Both the position numbers and the translations under genes were made by a program. Below the pieces are notes generated by a model. It was not told where the DNA came from and ran no database searches. It saw nothing but the letters and a program-made list of their open reading frames with translations. Positions 1 through 6,945 of a stretch of DNA of 13,582 nt are shown in pieces. Numbering within the stretch: the stretch's first letter is position 1; the number at the start of each line of letters is the position of its first letter. Source of the DNA: Desulfobacterales bacterium C00003106 (GTDB lineage Bacteria > Desulfobacterota > Desulfobacteria > Desulfobacterales > C00003106); the NCBI GenBank assembly GCA_001751015.1, contig MAXM01000182.1, positions 1 through 13,582 of the forward strand. The letters run 5' to 3'.

Positions 1-40
1 GGGTTTCAGGGGTCGGGGATCAGGGATCAGGGGTCGGGAC
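1..40 (+). repeat. Degenerate G-rich heptamer repeat block (left arm)
   Basis: The plus strand reads as tandem 7-mers of the type GGGGTCG, GGGATCA, GGGATCA, GGGGTCG after an initial GGGTTTCA. It holds six runs of three or more G separated by 3-4 bases, so it could form a G-quadruplex. The same repeat family recurs in opposite orientation at 122-167 and as a perfect array at 13521-13582. Positions 2-14 are a perfect inverted match to 147-159, and 28-38 to 137-147. Confidence 0.75.
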
Positions 41-121
41 AAGGCGGTGATCATAAGAGCCTATGAGGCTGTCCGAGAAAGCAAATTTTGACTTTTAGAG
101 TGTTTAAGCCTGGCCCTCGAA

Positions 122-167
122 ACCTGACCCCTGCAACCCGACCCCTGACCCCTGAAACCTGATCCCC
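122..167 (-). repeat. Degenerate heptamer repeat block, inverted relative to 1-40
   Basis: Read on the minus strand this is a period-7 series: GGGGATC, AGGTTTC, AGGGGTC, AGGGGTC, GGGTTGC, AGGGGTC, AGGTTTC. It faces the block at 1-40 across about 80 bases of non-repeat DNA, so the pair could fold into a long hairpin in the region ahead of the YkgJ-type gene. I see no convincing promoter between the arms. Confidence 0.7.
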
Positions 168-179
168 TGCCTGAGGCAG
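167..179. promoter_or_regulatory. Perfect 6+1+6 palindrome upstream of the YkgJ gene
   Basis: CTGCCT-G-AGGCAG is a perfect inverted repeat with a single central base. It lies 15 bases before the CAGGAG ribosome site (194-199). It could be an operator or simply the tail of the repeat block; nothing in the sequence decides this. Confidence 0.25.
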
Positions 180-206
180 ATAAACAAAAGAAACAGGAGT
201 TAAACC

Positions 207-893
207 ATGGAAACAGACTTCACGCCTTTTTTCAAGAAATACGAAGAGGTTTCGCAGATGGCGGACGCCGTGTTCGATCGTGTAAAAAACGAGCATCCCG
301 AATGTGTAAAATGCAAGACCCACTGCTCTGACTGCTGCAACGCATTATTCGATCTATCTCTCATTGAGGCGATGTATATAAACCATCATTTCAGAAAAAG
401 GTTTCAGGACAAAGAAAGGCAAGCGCTTCTTGAAAGGGCCAACCGGGCCGACCGCCAGGTATACAAGATCAAAAAAAAGGCATATAAGGATTTGGAGGCC
501 GGAAAAAAGCAGGACGAAATACTGACGCAACTCGCAGCAGAGCGTGTCAGATGCGCCTTTCTCAACGACAACGACAAGTGCGACCTTTATGAATACCGCC
601 CGATAACATGCAGGCTCTATGGAATACCCACATCCATAGGAGTCGAGGTTCATACCTGTGGAATGTCGGGATTTGCAGAGGGCAAGGAGTATCCCGCAGT
701 CAAGCTCGACATAATCCAGGAGAGGCTTTACCGGATCTCGCTTGAACTCACATCAGAGATCAAGTCCAAGTATGCAAAGATGGCGGAGGTCCTTGTGCCT
801 TTATCCATGGCCCTTCTAACCGATTACGACGAGGAATATCTCGGTATTGACGGCAAGGAAAATTCTGAAAAAAAGGAAGATGAAAATGAATGA
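207..893 (+). CDS. YkgJ-family cysteine-cluster protein
   Basis: This is a 228-residue soluble protein with a cysteine pattern typical of the YkgJ (CxxCxxCC) family, which is thought to bind a zinc ion or an iron-sulfur cluster; its biochemical role is unknown. An N-terminal group C33-x2-C36-x3-C40-x2-C43-C44 is followed by a charged helical stretch (about 60-110). A second group then includes C116, C125 and C135 in the family-typical KCDLYEYRPITCRLYG segment, with a further C151. The tail is acidic and lysine-rich. The ATG start has a clear CAGGAG site 7 bases upstream. The 3' end overlaps the next gene by 8 bases, suggesting translational coupling. Family assignment is firm; any function (for example metal handling or protein modification) is inference. 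Confidence 0.85.
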   Translation: METDFTPFFKKYEEVSQMADAVFDRVKNEHPECVKCKTHCSDCCNALFDLSLIEAMYINHHFRKRFQDKERQALLERANRADRQVYKIKKKAYKDLEAGKKQDEILTQLAAERVRCAFLNDNDKCDLYEYRPITCRLYGIPTSIGVEVHTCGMSGFAEGKEYPAVKLDIIQERLYRISLELTSEIKSKYAKMAEVLVPLSMALLTDYDEEYLGIDGKENSEKKEDENE

Positions 894-1275
894 GGTTTCA
901 CCCGAAATAACTGAGGTCTCACCCGAAATAAATGAGGTTTCACCCGAAGAGGAAGAAAAGAGAAAAAAGGGCATCTTTGATTGCATGTCTCCGCGCAGGC
1001 AGAAACATATCCTCAAAAAAGGATATGACGAATGGGACCCTTTTCAACTGCCAAAGGACCCCATAGATATCAGAAAAGACAAGACAAAGCGCACGACCCA
1101 GATGCTCGTGAGGGAGTTCCTCCAGACACGCCCTGCCGAGGATTACAGCAACGAATTCGGAAAAGGGGTTCTTGATCTGTGCATCGGAATAATAAACGAT
1201 GACGATAGCTCCAGGGGCATGTACGAATTTTCAATCTGGTATCACGAACTCCTGAAAAAAGAAGGATTGGAGTAA
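886..1275 (+). CDS. Small charged protein of unknown function with N-terminal EVSPE heptapeptide repeats
   Basis: About 129 residues. I do not recognise the family. The frame is open from a TTG at 847, but the best start is ATG 886: AAGGA (873-877) lies 8 bases upstream, inside the end of the preceding gene, giving an 8-base overlap with it. The N-terminus carries three exact-length seven-residue repeats, NEVSPEI, TEVSPEI and NEVSPEE (21-base units at 889-951), followed by an acidic then basic stretch. The remainder (from about residue 28) is a soluble, mostly helical domain containing FDCMSPRRQKHILKKGYDEW and the PFQLPKDPIDIRKDK segment, ending in a helix with WYHELLKKEG. There is no signal peptide or TM segment. 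Coupling to the YkgJ-type gene suggests a shared role. Confidence 0.7.
   Translation: MNEVSPEITEVSPEINEVSPEEEEKRKKGIFDCMSPRRQKHILKKGYDEWDPFQLPKDPIDIRKDKTKRTTQMLVREFLQTRPAEDYSNEFGKGVLDLCIGIINDDDSSRGMYEFSIWYHELLKKEGLE
889..951 (+). repeat. Three 21-base in-frame repeats encoding (N/T)EVSPE(I/E)
   Basis: Units are 889-909, 910-930 and 931-951. They differ at only a few bases (for example gtt/gtc for Val and aat/act for the first codon), pointing to recent tandem duplication at the very start of the small gene. Confidence 0.85.
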
Positions 1276-1317
1276 CCGTTCAGGGTTCAGATTCTTCGTA
1301 AACCTCTGAACGGTTAC
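1272..1317. terminator. Hairpin between convergent genes, likely bidirectional terminator
   Basis: A perfect 12-base stem (1272-1283 with 1306-1317, GTAACCGTTCAG/CTGAACGGTTAC) is extended by GGTT (1284-1287)/AACC (1301-1304) across a one-base bulge, with a 13-base loop. It begins within the stop codon of the small plus-strand gene and lies 17 bases past the stop of the minus-strand TPR gene. For minus-strand transcription the hairpin is followed by CTCCAATCCTTCTTTTTTC, a reasonable T-tract; on the plus strand only a short GGTTTTGG follows. Confidence 0.65.
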
Positions 1318-1333
1318 GGTTTTGGTCCCCGCT

Positions 1334-1954
1334 TTATCTGTGTTCTTCAATCTCCTTTCGGAGTTCTGCGGACACCTCATAACCGAGTTCCTCTGCCTTG
1401 TCGAGATTCTCGGCGGCCCTGGCATATTCCTTTTTTCCCATGTATCCTATTGCAAGATTGTTGTAGGCGACCGCAAAATTGGGCTCAATCTTCAGACACT
1501 TAAGGCTGGCCGCTATGCTCTCGTCAACCAGTCCCGCCATGAGATACGCGTTTGCCAGCGTGGCATAGCCCTGAACGAAATTGGAATTATACTTTATGGC
1601 CTTTTGCAGCGCCGAGATCGCCTTCTCCACTTCTCCTCTTTGAAGATGGACAAATCCCATATTTCCGTGCCCTTCGAAAAACCCCGCTCTTACCTTGGTC
1701 GCCTCCTTGTTGTATGCAAAGCATCCGTCAAGGTCGCCCCGCCTGAGGCAAAGTCCTCCGAGCTGCACATAGGCCTCAGCCATGTTCGGACTCATCCGGA
1801 TTGCTTCTTGAAGCTCTTTTTCGGCTGCCTCGTACTTTTCCTGTCCGAGCAGAGCCACGCCAAGGTTATAATAGGCTGTGCCGCAGTCCGGGTTTGAACT
1901 TATCATCTGTTTTTGTCGAGCTATGTACTCTTCCGCGTTTTGTGCTTTTTTCAT
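1334..1954 (-). CDS. Tetratricopeptide-repeat (TPR) protein
   Basis: This is a 206-residue protein built almost wholly of five TPR units of about 34 residues, at roughly 26-58, 59-92, 93-126, 127-160 and 161-194. They show the usual pattern, for example YYNLGVALL...YEAAEKELQEAIRMSPN and AYNNLAIGYMGKKEYARAAENLDKA. There is no signal peptide or membrane segment, so it is probably a cytoplasmic scaffold for protein contacts; partners cannot be told from sequence. The ATG start has CAGGGA about 8 bases upstream. It stands apart from the gene behind it (146 bases) and has its own candidate promoter, so it is probably monocistronic. It faces the YkgJ gene pair across the hairpin at 1272-1317. Confidence 0.88.
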   Translation of the reverse strand: MKKAQNAEEYIARQKQMISSNPDCGTAYYNLGVALLGQEKYEAAEKELQEAIRMSPNMAEAYVQLGGLCLRRGDLDGCFAYNKEATKVRAGFFEGHGNMGFVHLQRGEVEKAISALQKAIKYNSNFVQGYATLANAYLMAGLVDESIAASLKCLKIEPNFAVAYNNLAIGYMGKKEYARAAENLDKAEELGYEVSAELRKEIEEHR

Positions 1955-1972
1955 GATTTGTGTCCCTGGTTG

Positions 1973-1986
1973 ATTAACTGGTTAAT
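1973..1986. promoter_or_regulatory. Palindrome ATTAAC-TG-GTTAAT in the TPR gene leader
   Basis: A perfect 6+2+6 inverted repeat lies 18 bases upstream of the TPR start codon and downstream of the predicted promoter. That is a plausible position for a repressor site or a small leader structure. No protein can be assigned. Confidence 0.3.
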
Positions 1987-2016
1987 GTGACAACGTAAGA
2001 TTAAAACGTTGAATGC

Positions 2017-2045
2017 AACGTAAAATTGTGCATCCTGTTTGTCAA
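2017..2045 (-). promoter_or_regulatory. Candidate sigma-70 promoter of the TPR gene
   Basis: On the minus strand, TTGACA (2045-2040) and TACGTT (2022-2017) are separated by 17 bases. The -35 is perfect and the -10 is weak (3 of 6). The predicted start would give a leader of about 55 bases. Two direct copies of CAACGTAA (1991-1998 and 2016-2023, 25 bases apart) overlap and follow the -10 region and may bind a regulator. Confidence 0.4.
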
Positions 2046-2070
2046 TAGAAAAAAGGATATTAACCACGCC

Positions 2071-2106
2071 TCCTCACCACTCACTCACCACCCACTCACC
2101 TCACAC
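2071..2106. repeat. Low-complexity CACTCACC-type repeat at the end of the exporter operon
   Basis: The stretch is a run of imperfect CTCACCA/ACTCACC units ending in the stop codon of the MdlB-like gene (2101-2103). No stem-loop or T-tract terminator was found here. Confidence 0.5.
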
Positions 2107-3978
2107 CCCCTGTCTCTGATACAATTGATAGTACATGCCCTGTCTCGCCATGAGTTCGTCATGGCTGCCTGCTTCCCGGATACGGCCTCTGTGAAGGACT
2201 ATGATGCGGTCTGCATGCCGGATGGTGGAAAGCCGGTGCGCGACCACTATGGCCGTACGGCCCTGCATCAGGTTTGACGCCGCCTCCTGGATAAGACGTT
2301 CGGTCTCCGTGTCTATGCTGGAGGTCGCTTCATCAAGAATCAGTATCTCCGGGTCGTGCGCAAGTGCCCTGGCAAAGGCGATCAATTGCCGTTCACCCAC
2401 GGAAAGGATGCGGCCTCCTTCGGTCAGTTCGCTATCGAGACCCTCAGGAAGCGCTTTTATCAACCGGCCGATGTTTGCGGCCGCAATGATCTCTTTGAGC
2501 CGTTCTTCGCTAATGTTCCGGTTGCCCCCGAGAATGTTGTTTCGCAGTGTATCTGCAAAAAGAAAGACATCCTGGGAAATCAGGGCCATGCGACTGCGAA
2601 GCACGGCCTTTGGAATCCTCCGTATGTCAATCCCGTGGATGCTGATCCGCCCCTCGGTCGGGTCGTAGAACCGTTCAAGGAGATGAATGAGGCTTGATTT
2701 GCCTGCTCCGGTCTGCCCCACAATACCCATGGTCTGGCCGGGCCGAACCGAAAATGTAATATCCGTCAAGACCTTTTCCCTTGTCCCTCCTGCATACGAA
2801 AAGCAGACCCTGTCAAAGGAGATCGCCCCTCTCGCTGTTTCCAACGCCACAGGTCTTTCCGGGTCCGGAATTTCGTCCCTGTTGTCGAAAAGCAGAAATA
2901 TCCGCTCGGACGAGGCCATGGCCGACTGCATTATGTTATATTTTTCCGCGATGTCCCGGATCGGCCTGAAAAACATCCTCATGTACGATATGAATGCGAC
3001 AAGCGCCCCGAGGCTCATGTCATCGGCAAGCACATGCGCGCCCCCATACCAGATAACCAGGGCTGTGCCGGTTGAGCTCAAGAGATCTATGACCGGCATA
3101 AATACCGCAAATATGTTGATCTGCCGCATTTCCATCCGATAGTTCTTGTGATTGAGCCTGCGGAATCCGTGGTAATTCCTTGTCTCGCCGCAAAACAGCT
3201 GAATCACCCTGATCCCGGCGATCGTCTCGTGAAGCCGGGTATTGATCTCGGCGATCCTGATTCTCAGATCTCTGAAAACGTCCCGCGCCAGGCGGCTGAA
3301 ATACGAGGTTGTCAGAAAGACAATCGGAAGCATGGCAAAACAGATCAGGGCAAGCCGCCAGTGTATCACAAGAAGGAGAATCGCAATTCCGGCCAGCAGG
3401 AAGATGTCTTTGAAGAGAACGGTAATAATGGAAGTCAACAGCTCATGGAGGTTCTGAATATCGTTTGTAACGCGTGTAACAAGACGGCCCACCGGATTTG
3501 CCGTAAAAAACGCGACACAACGGCGCAGAAGATGGGCAAACAGATCTCTCCTCAGATCATGTATGATTGACTGGCCTACGTATTCCATGATGATCACGTC
3601 GCCAAAGCTGAAGACAAAATGACAGACGATGATACCAAGGAAGATCATGGCAATCCATGTCATGCCCGCATAGTCCTTGCTCCTGAGAACGGTCAGATCG
3701 GCCTTCTTCAGGCAGGAAAGGTCTTTGTGGGAAATCAGCGGCCCATCAACTGTTCGGCTTGCATTATCCGACACATCATGCACAATGTACCGGTCAATGG
3801 CCACCTTGGTCAAATAAGGAAGCGTCAGGTCGAGCGCTGTAATGGCCATGGTCAGAACAATGGAAAGCATAAGGAGGCGCCCGTGCGGGCGAATATAGCC
3901 AAAGAGCCTCTTCGCCAGTCTCAGGTCATAAGGCTTGCCAAGGTGGTCCTCTTCAAAGTATCCGTAGTTGGTTCGCAT
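2101..3978 (-). CDS. ABC exporter half-transporter, MdlB/TM288-like (catalytic subunit)
   Basis: This is a 625-residue fusion of a six-helix membrane domain and an ATPase domain, a type IV (exporter-type) ABC protein of the inner membrane. The ATPase has Walker A GQTGAGKS (421-428), Q-loop Q469, an LSVGE signature (525-529), Walker B ILILDE with catalytic E550, and H-loop H581. A soluble insertion of about 40 residues lies between TM1 and TM2, as in the YheH/MdlB branch. The modified signature plus intact glutamate marks it as the catalytic partner of a heterodimer with the neighbouring gene. Start: the frame is open to a TTG at 3999 that would overlap the upstream gene by 8 bases. I prefer ATG 3978, 13 bases after that stop, with AAGAG ahead of it. 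The substrate is unknown; drugs, lipids or peptides are all possible. Confidence 0.88.
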   Translation of the reverse strand: MRTNYGYFEEDHLGKPYDLRLAKRLFGYIRPHGRLLMLSIVLTMAITALDLTLPYLTKVAIDRYIVHDVSDNASRTVDGPLISHKDLSCLKKADLTVLRSKDYAGMTWIAMIFLGIIVCHFVFSFGDVIIMEYVGQSIIHDLRRDLFAHLLRRCVAFFTANPVGRLVTRVTNDIQNLHELLTSIITVLFKDIFLLAGIAILLLVIHWRLALICFAMLPIVFLTTSYFSRLARDVFRDLRIRIAEINTRLHETIAGIRVIQLFCGETRNYHGFRRLNHKNYRMEMRQINIFAVFMPVIDLLSSTGTALVIWYGGAHVLADDMSLGALVAFISYMRMFFRPIRDIAEKYNIMQSAMASSERIFLLFDNRDEIPDPERPVALETARGAISFDRVCFSYAGGTREKVLTDITFSVRPGQTMGIVGQTGAGKSSLIHLLERFYDPTEGRISIHGIDIRRIPKAVLRSRMALISQDVFLFADTLRNNILGGNRNISEERLKEIIAAANIGRLIKALPEGLDSELTEGGRILSVGERQLIAFARALAHDPEILILDEATSSIDTETERLIQEAASNLMQGRTAIVVAHRLSTIRHADRIIVLHRGRIREAGSHDELMARQGMYYQLYQRQGV

Positions 3979-3991
3979 CTTGTTTTGACTC

Positions 3992-5734
3992 TTATTCAAT
4001 CTGTTGCCGCTGATACATGCTGCTGTAAAACCCGGGAGCCTTCATCAGCTCTTCGTGTGCGCCGCGCTCGACTATTCGACCGTCTTTGAGCACAATAATC
4101 AGATCAGCGTGCCGGACATGGCTGATTCTGTGAGCAACCATTATTGTGGTCCGCCTGCGGGCAATCGTCCTGATCGCGTCAAGAATCGATGCAGCGGTGT
4201 CAGTGTCTACCTGATTCAATGGGTCGTCGAGGATCATTACAGACGCTGACATCAAGAAAGCCCTTGCCAGGGCGAGACGCTGCCTTTGACCGCCGGAAAG
4301 GGTGATGCCCTTTTCTCCGAGGACGGTATCAAATTGATCGGGAAATTCCATGATGGTTTCATAAAGGTCGGCTGCCCGCACGGCCCGTGTTATTTCTTCA
4401 CGGGTGGCATGCTCTCTGCCGAGACAGAGGTTCTTGCGTATGCTGCCTGAAAAGAGAAAGGGCTCCTGCGGAACGACCACGATATGAGATCGAAGGGTTT
4501 GAACGGGTATCCGCCGCATGTCTACGCCATCAATTGATACGATTCCTTCCGCAGGATCCATCAGCCTCGGAATCAGATGGCAGAGCGTGGTCTTGCCGCT
4601 CCCCGTGTATCCCACAACTCCGAGTGTTTGGCCTGAAACAACTGAAAACGATATCCGAGAAAGCGCGTAAGGGCCGTCTCCTCTATATCTGAAGCTCACG
4701 TTATCAAAACGGATATCTCCCGCAAAATTCGTTCGCGGGCAAGGCGTCTTTGGACTTACTATTCCGGGTCTGGTTTCAAGGACCCCGTTTATCCTGTCTA
4801 AAGACGCGGCCCCACGCTGGAGCAGGTTCACGACCCATCCCATGGCCATCATGGGCCACGCGAGCAGTCCGAGATAACTTATAAAGGCGACAAAATCACC
4901 TGGTGTAATTGTAAGATCAATGACCCGTCGGCCGCCTGCGTAGAGGAGGATGACCATACTGATATTGGAAAAAAGCATCATGCCCGGGGATATCATTCCC
5001 GCGCCCCGCACCAGACCGAGATTCTTACGCAGATAGTCCTTTGATATGCCCGCAACCCTCTTTTGAGCGGCAACCTCACCATTGTATGCCTTGACCACAC
5101 GAATCCCGGCAAAAGATTCGCGGACCGCTTCCGTCATCTGTCCAAACGACGCCTGCACCTCCCTGTAACGGCGGTGCAGGCGCCTGCTCAGGACACGGGC
5201 AAACAGAACAATTGCCGGCATCGGTATGAGGACTAACAGGGTCAGACCGACATCGATATACAGCATGAACCCCATGGCGGAAAGTCCGAGAACAATGCCG
5301 TCAGTTAAGGCGACCATTCCCATTCCCACGGCCATGCGCACATGCTGCACATCATTTGTGGCAACGGCCATGAGTTCTCCGGTCCTGGTCCTGTCAAAAT
5401 AGGCGGATGAAAGGGTCTGCACATGGGAAAAAAGTCTGTTTCTCAGCCCTTCTTCGACCCTCCGGGAATGCCCGATCAGGCAACGCCTCCACACAAAGCG
5501 GAACAGCCCGATAAAAAGAGCCGCACAGAGAATATACAAGGCATATCGAAACAGGCCCCGGCCGGTCACGGCCCCGATTGTAAGATCATCTATAACCCGT
5601 TTGATAATCAGGGGAATAAGAAGTTGAAGGATATCAACCGCGAGAAGAGAAAAAAGACCGGCAAAAATAACGGTTTTGCGTTCTGCAAAATACGGTTTGA
5701 GAACATGGTATGATTTCACTTGAGGTATATTCAC
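3992..5734 (-). CDS. ABC exporter half-transporter, MdlA/TM287-like (degenerate-site subunit)
   Basis: This is a 580-residue type IV ABC half-transporter with an N-terminal six-TM domain (about 1-310) and a C-terminal ATPase. Motifs: Walker A GYTGSGKT (375-382), Q423, canonical LSGGQ (479-483), Walker B VMILDD (499-504) with Asp504 where the catalytic Glu normally stands, an unusual D-loop NQVD, and H535. Asp at this position is typical of the MdlA/YheI/TM287/BmrC type. This subunit's own ATP site is therefore expected to be non-hydrolytic, while its LSGGQ completes the partner's active site. The start is GTG 5734, only two bases after the upstream stop, implying translational coupling; the next in-frame candidate is a GTG five codons on. 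Heterodimeric with the following gene; substrate unknown. Confidence 0.88.
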   Translation of the reverse strand: MNIPQVKSYHVLKPYFAERKTVIFAGLFSLLAVDILQLLIPLIIKRVIDDLTIGAVTGRGLFRYALYILCAALFIGLFRFVWRRCLIGHSRRVEEGLRNRLFSHVQTLSSAYFDRTRTGELMAVATNDVQHVRMAVGMGMVALTDGIVLGLSAMGFMLYIDVGLTLLVLIPMPAIVLFARVLSRRLHRRYREVQASFGQMTEAVRESFAGIRVVKAYNGEVAAQKRVAGISKDYLRKNLGLVRGAGMISPGMMLFSNISMVILLYAGGRRVIDLTITPGDFVAFISYLGLLAWPMMAMGWVVNLLQRGAASLDRINGVLETRPGIVSPKTPCPRTNFAGDIRFDNVSFRYRGDGPYALSRISFSVVSGQTLGVVGYTGSGKTTLCHLIPRLMDPAEGIVSIDGVDMRRIPVQTLRSHIVVVPQEPFLFSGSIRKNLCLGREHATREEITRAVRAADLYETIMEFPDQFDTVLGEKGITLSGGQRQRLALARAFLMSASVMILDDPLNQVDTDTAASILDAIRTIARRRTTIMVAHRISHVRHADLIIVLKDGRIVERGAHEELMKAPGFYSSMYQRQQIE

Positions 5735-5736
5735 CC

Positions 5737-6918
5737 CTACGCACAGGCGTTGCGGGCCGGAGTCCTTTCGATATAGGCAAGGTCATGTTCCTGGGTATTC
5801 TTTGTGCCGATGACAACGATAACAGTTTTTGCTTGAGGACCCCTCTGGAAATAGATCCTTCCCGAATAAGAAAACTCCGTCTCCAGGATTTGGGCTTTCC
5901 CGCCCCTGCTGAAAACCTTTCTTTTTACAGAAACGCGAGACGCGTCTTCGTTGAGCCTGTGTATCACCTCTTCGGCCTTTAGTCTGAATTCACCGGACAA
6001 TGAGAGAAACCCTTCGATGGCCCGGTCAGTAAAACAAAGCTTCTTGTAAAGGATCTTGAACCTCTTTTGTACGCTATTGCTCTCTTTCTTTTTCTTTGCG
6101 GGGGTTGCTATCTTTCCTCTCAAACGATCCAGGTCTTCTCTCAGTTCCAGGACCTCTGATTTCATATCTTCTTTCAGCTTTCTATGGGTCTTTAATCCTG
6201 TTTCGAGGTCTTCCATCTCATCCAGCAGCTCGTCAATATCTTCTGAAAGGTTTTCCCTCTCTTTTTTGAGCCTGCTTATCCTTTCGAGGTAATCGACCTC
6301 CCGCACCTTTATCTCGCGCAATCCGTTTTCGGCCTTGTCCAACTGCACACAAAGGCGTTCTATGACTCTGTCCTGCCCTTTTTCCTGCAACCGGGTCTTT
6401 CTGATATGCCTTCCGACAACCCTGTAGCTCATCAGGAGATAAAGGAAAATATAGAAGACCAGGATGCTGTTTGACAGCCAGCTATTCTGTTCTATGTCAA
6501 CATGAACAGAAGGGACCAATCCTTGATTCAGAATCTTGTAATTTTCCGCACCCACCTGAGCGGAACTCAGGTCCTCAACCGGGACCCCTGAGAAATCGTC
6601 CGGCTTTTCGTCCACTTGGAACTGGCTCGGGTAAAGCATCCTGTCATCTGTTGTTTTTACCAGGATGTGCGGACTGACGCCAAGCCTGAACTCGAGTCCC
6701 TGGCTCAGATATTCTTCTATCTTTCTGTTGAGTTCTTCTTTGACCGTGTAACGGCCCTCGTAGAGGGCTTCGTTATTCCGGATTTGGACAAGGATCTGAT
6801 CGAGTCTTGCCGCCTCCTGTCTCTGGAAATATGTCTCCAGCGCCTGTATGGTCGTGATATAGCACAACAGAGGCAGAAAAACCCCGATCAGCAGCATCTT
6901 GATGGAAAAGTGTTTCAT
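5737..6918 (-). CDS. Two-TM coiled-coil membrane protein with RelE-like C-terminal domain
   Basis: 393 residues and no family I can name. Order: TM1 (about 7-24), a roughly 120-residue periplasmic domain, TM2 (about 150-167), a long charged coiled coil (about 178-268, rich in E/K/L/D), a basic linker KKKKE, and a folded C-terminal domain (about 284-386). The last domain reads as beta (KILYKKLCFT), two helices (DRAIEGFLSL..EFRLKAEEVIHRLNED), then strands ending SYSGRIYFQRG and TVIVVIGTKN, a layout like RelE/ParE toxins. This is a fold guess by eye. The topology resembles a sensor with the output inside. Start: the frame is open to GTG 6930, but ATG 6918 has AAGGAAG just upstream. It lies 27 bases after efp and 2 bases before the exporter genes, so it is probably co-expressed with both. 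Alternative: a purely structural membrane coiled-coil protein. Confidence 0.75.
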   Translation of the reverse strand: MKHFSIKMLLIGVFLPLLCYITTIQALETYFQRQEAARLDQILVQIRNNEALYEGRYTVKEELNRKIEEYLSQGLEFRLGVSPHILVKTTDDRMLYPSQFQVDEKPDDFSGVPVEDLSSAQVGAENYKILNQGLVPSVHVDIEQNSWLSNSILVFYIFLYLLMSYRVVGRHIRKTRLQEKGQDRVIERLCVQLDKAENGLREIKVREVDYLERISRLKKERENLSEDIDELLDEMEDLETGLKTHRKLKEDMKSEVLELREDLDRLRGKIATPAKKKKESNSVQKRFKILYKKLCFTDRAIEGFLSLSGEFRLKAEEVIHRLNEDASRVSVKRKVFSRGGKAQILETEFSYSGRIYFQRGPQAKTVIVVIGTKNTQEHDLAYIERTPARNACA

Positions 6919-6945
6919 CTCTTCCTTCACGGGTTCGCAAATTCC

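Noticed and set aside
61..110. Possible insertion-sequence end (GGCTGTCCGAGAAAGC) or TTGACT promoter ahead of the YkgJ gene
   Set aside because: No matching second end, target duplication or transposase is present, and no usable -10 lies 16-18 bases after TTGACT (88-93).
1322..1897. Open plus-strand frame of 191 codons opposite the TPR gene
   Set aside because: It mirrors a clear five-repeat TPR protein on the other strand and shows no domain or ribosome site of its own.
3979..3999. TTG start of the MdlB-like gene with an 8-base overlap
   Set aside because: There is no ribosome site ahead of the TTG, and ATG 3978 begins the segment MRTNYGYFEEDHLGKPYD that leads directly into the family's N-terminus. 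The longer form cannot be fully excluded.
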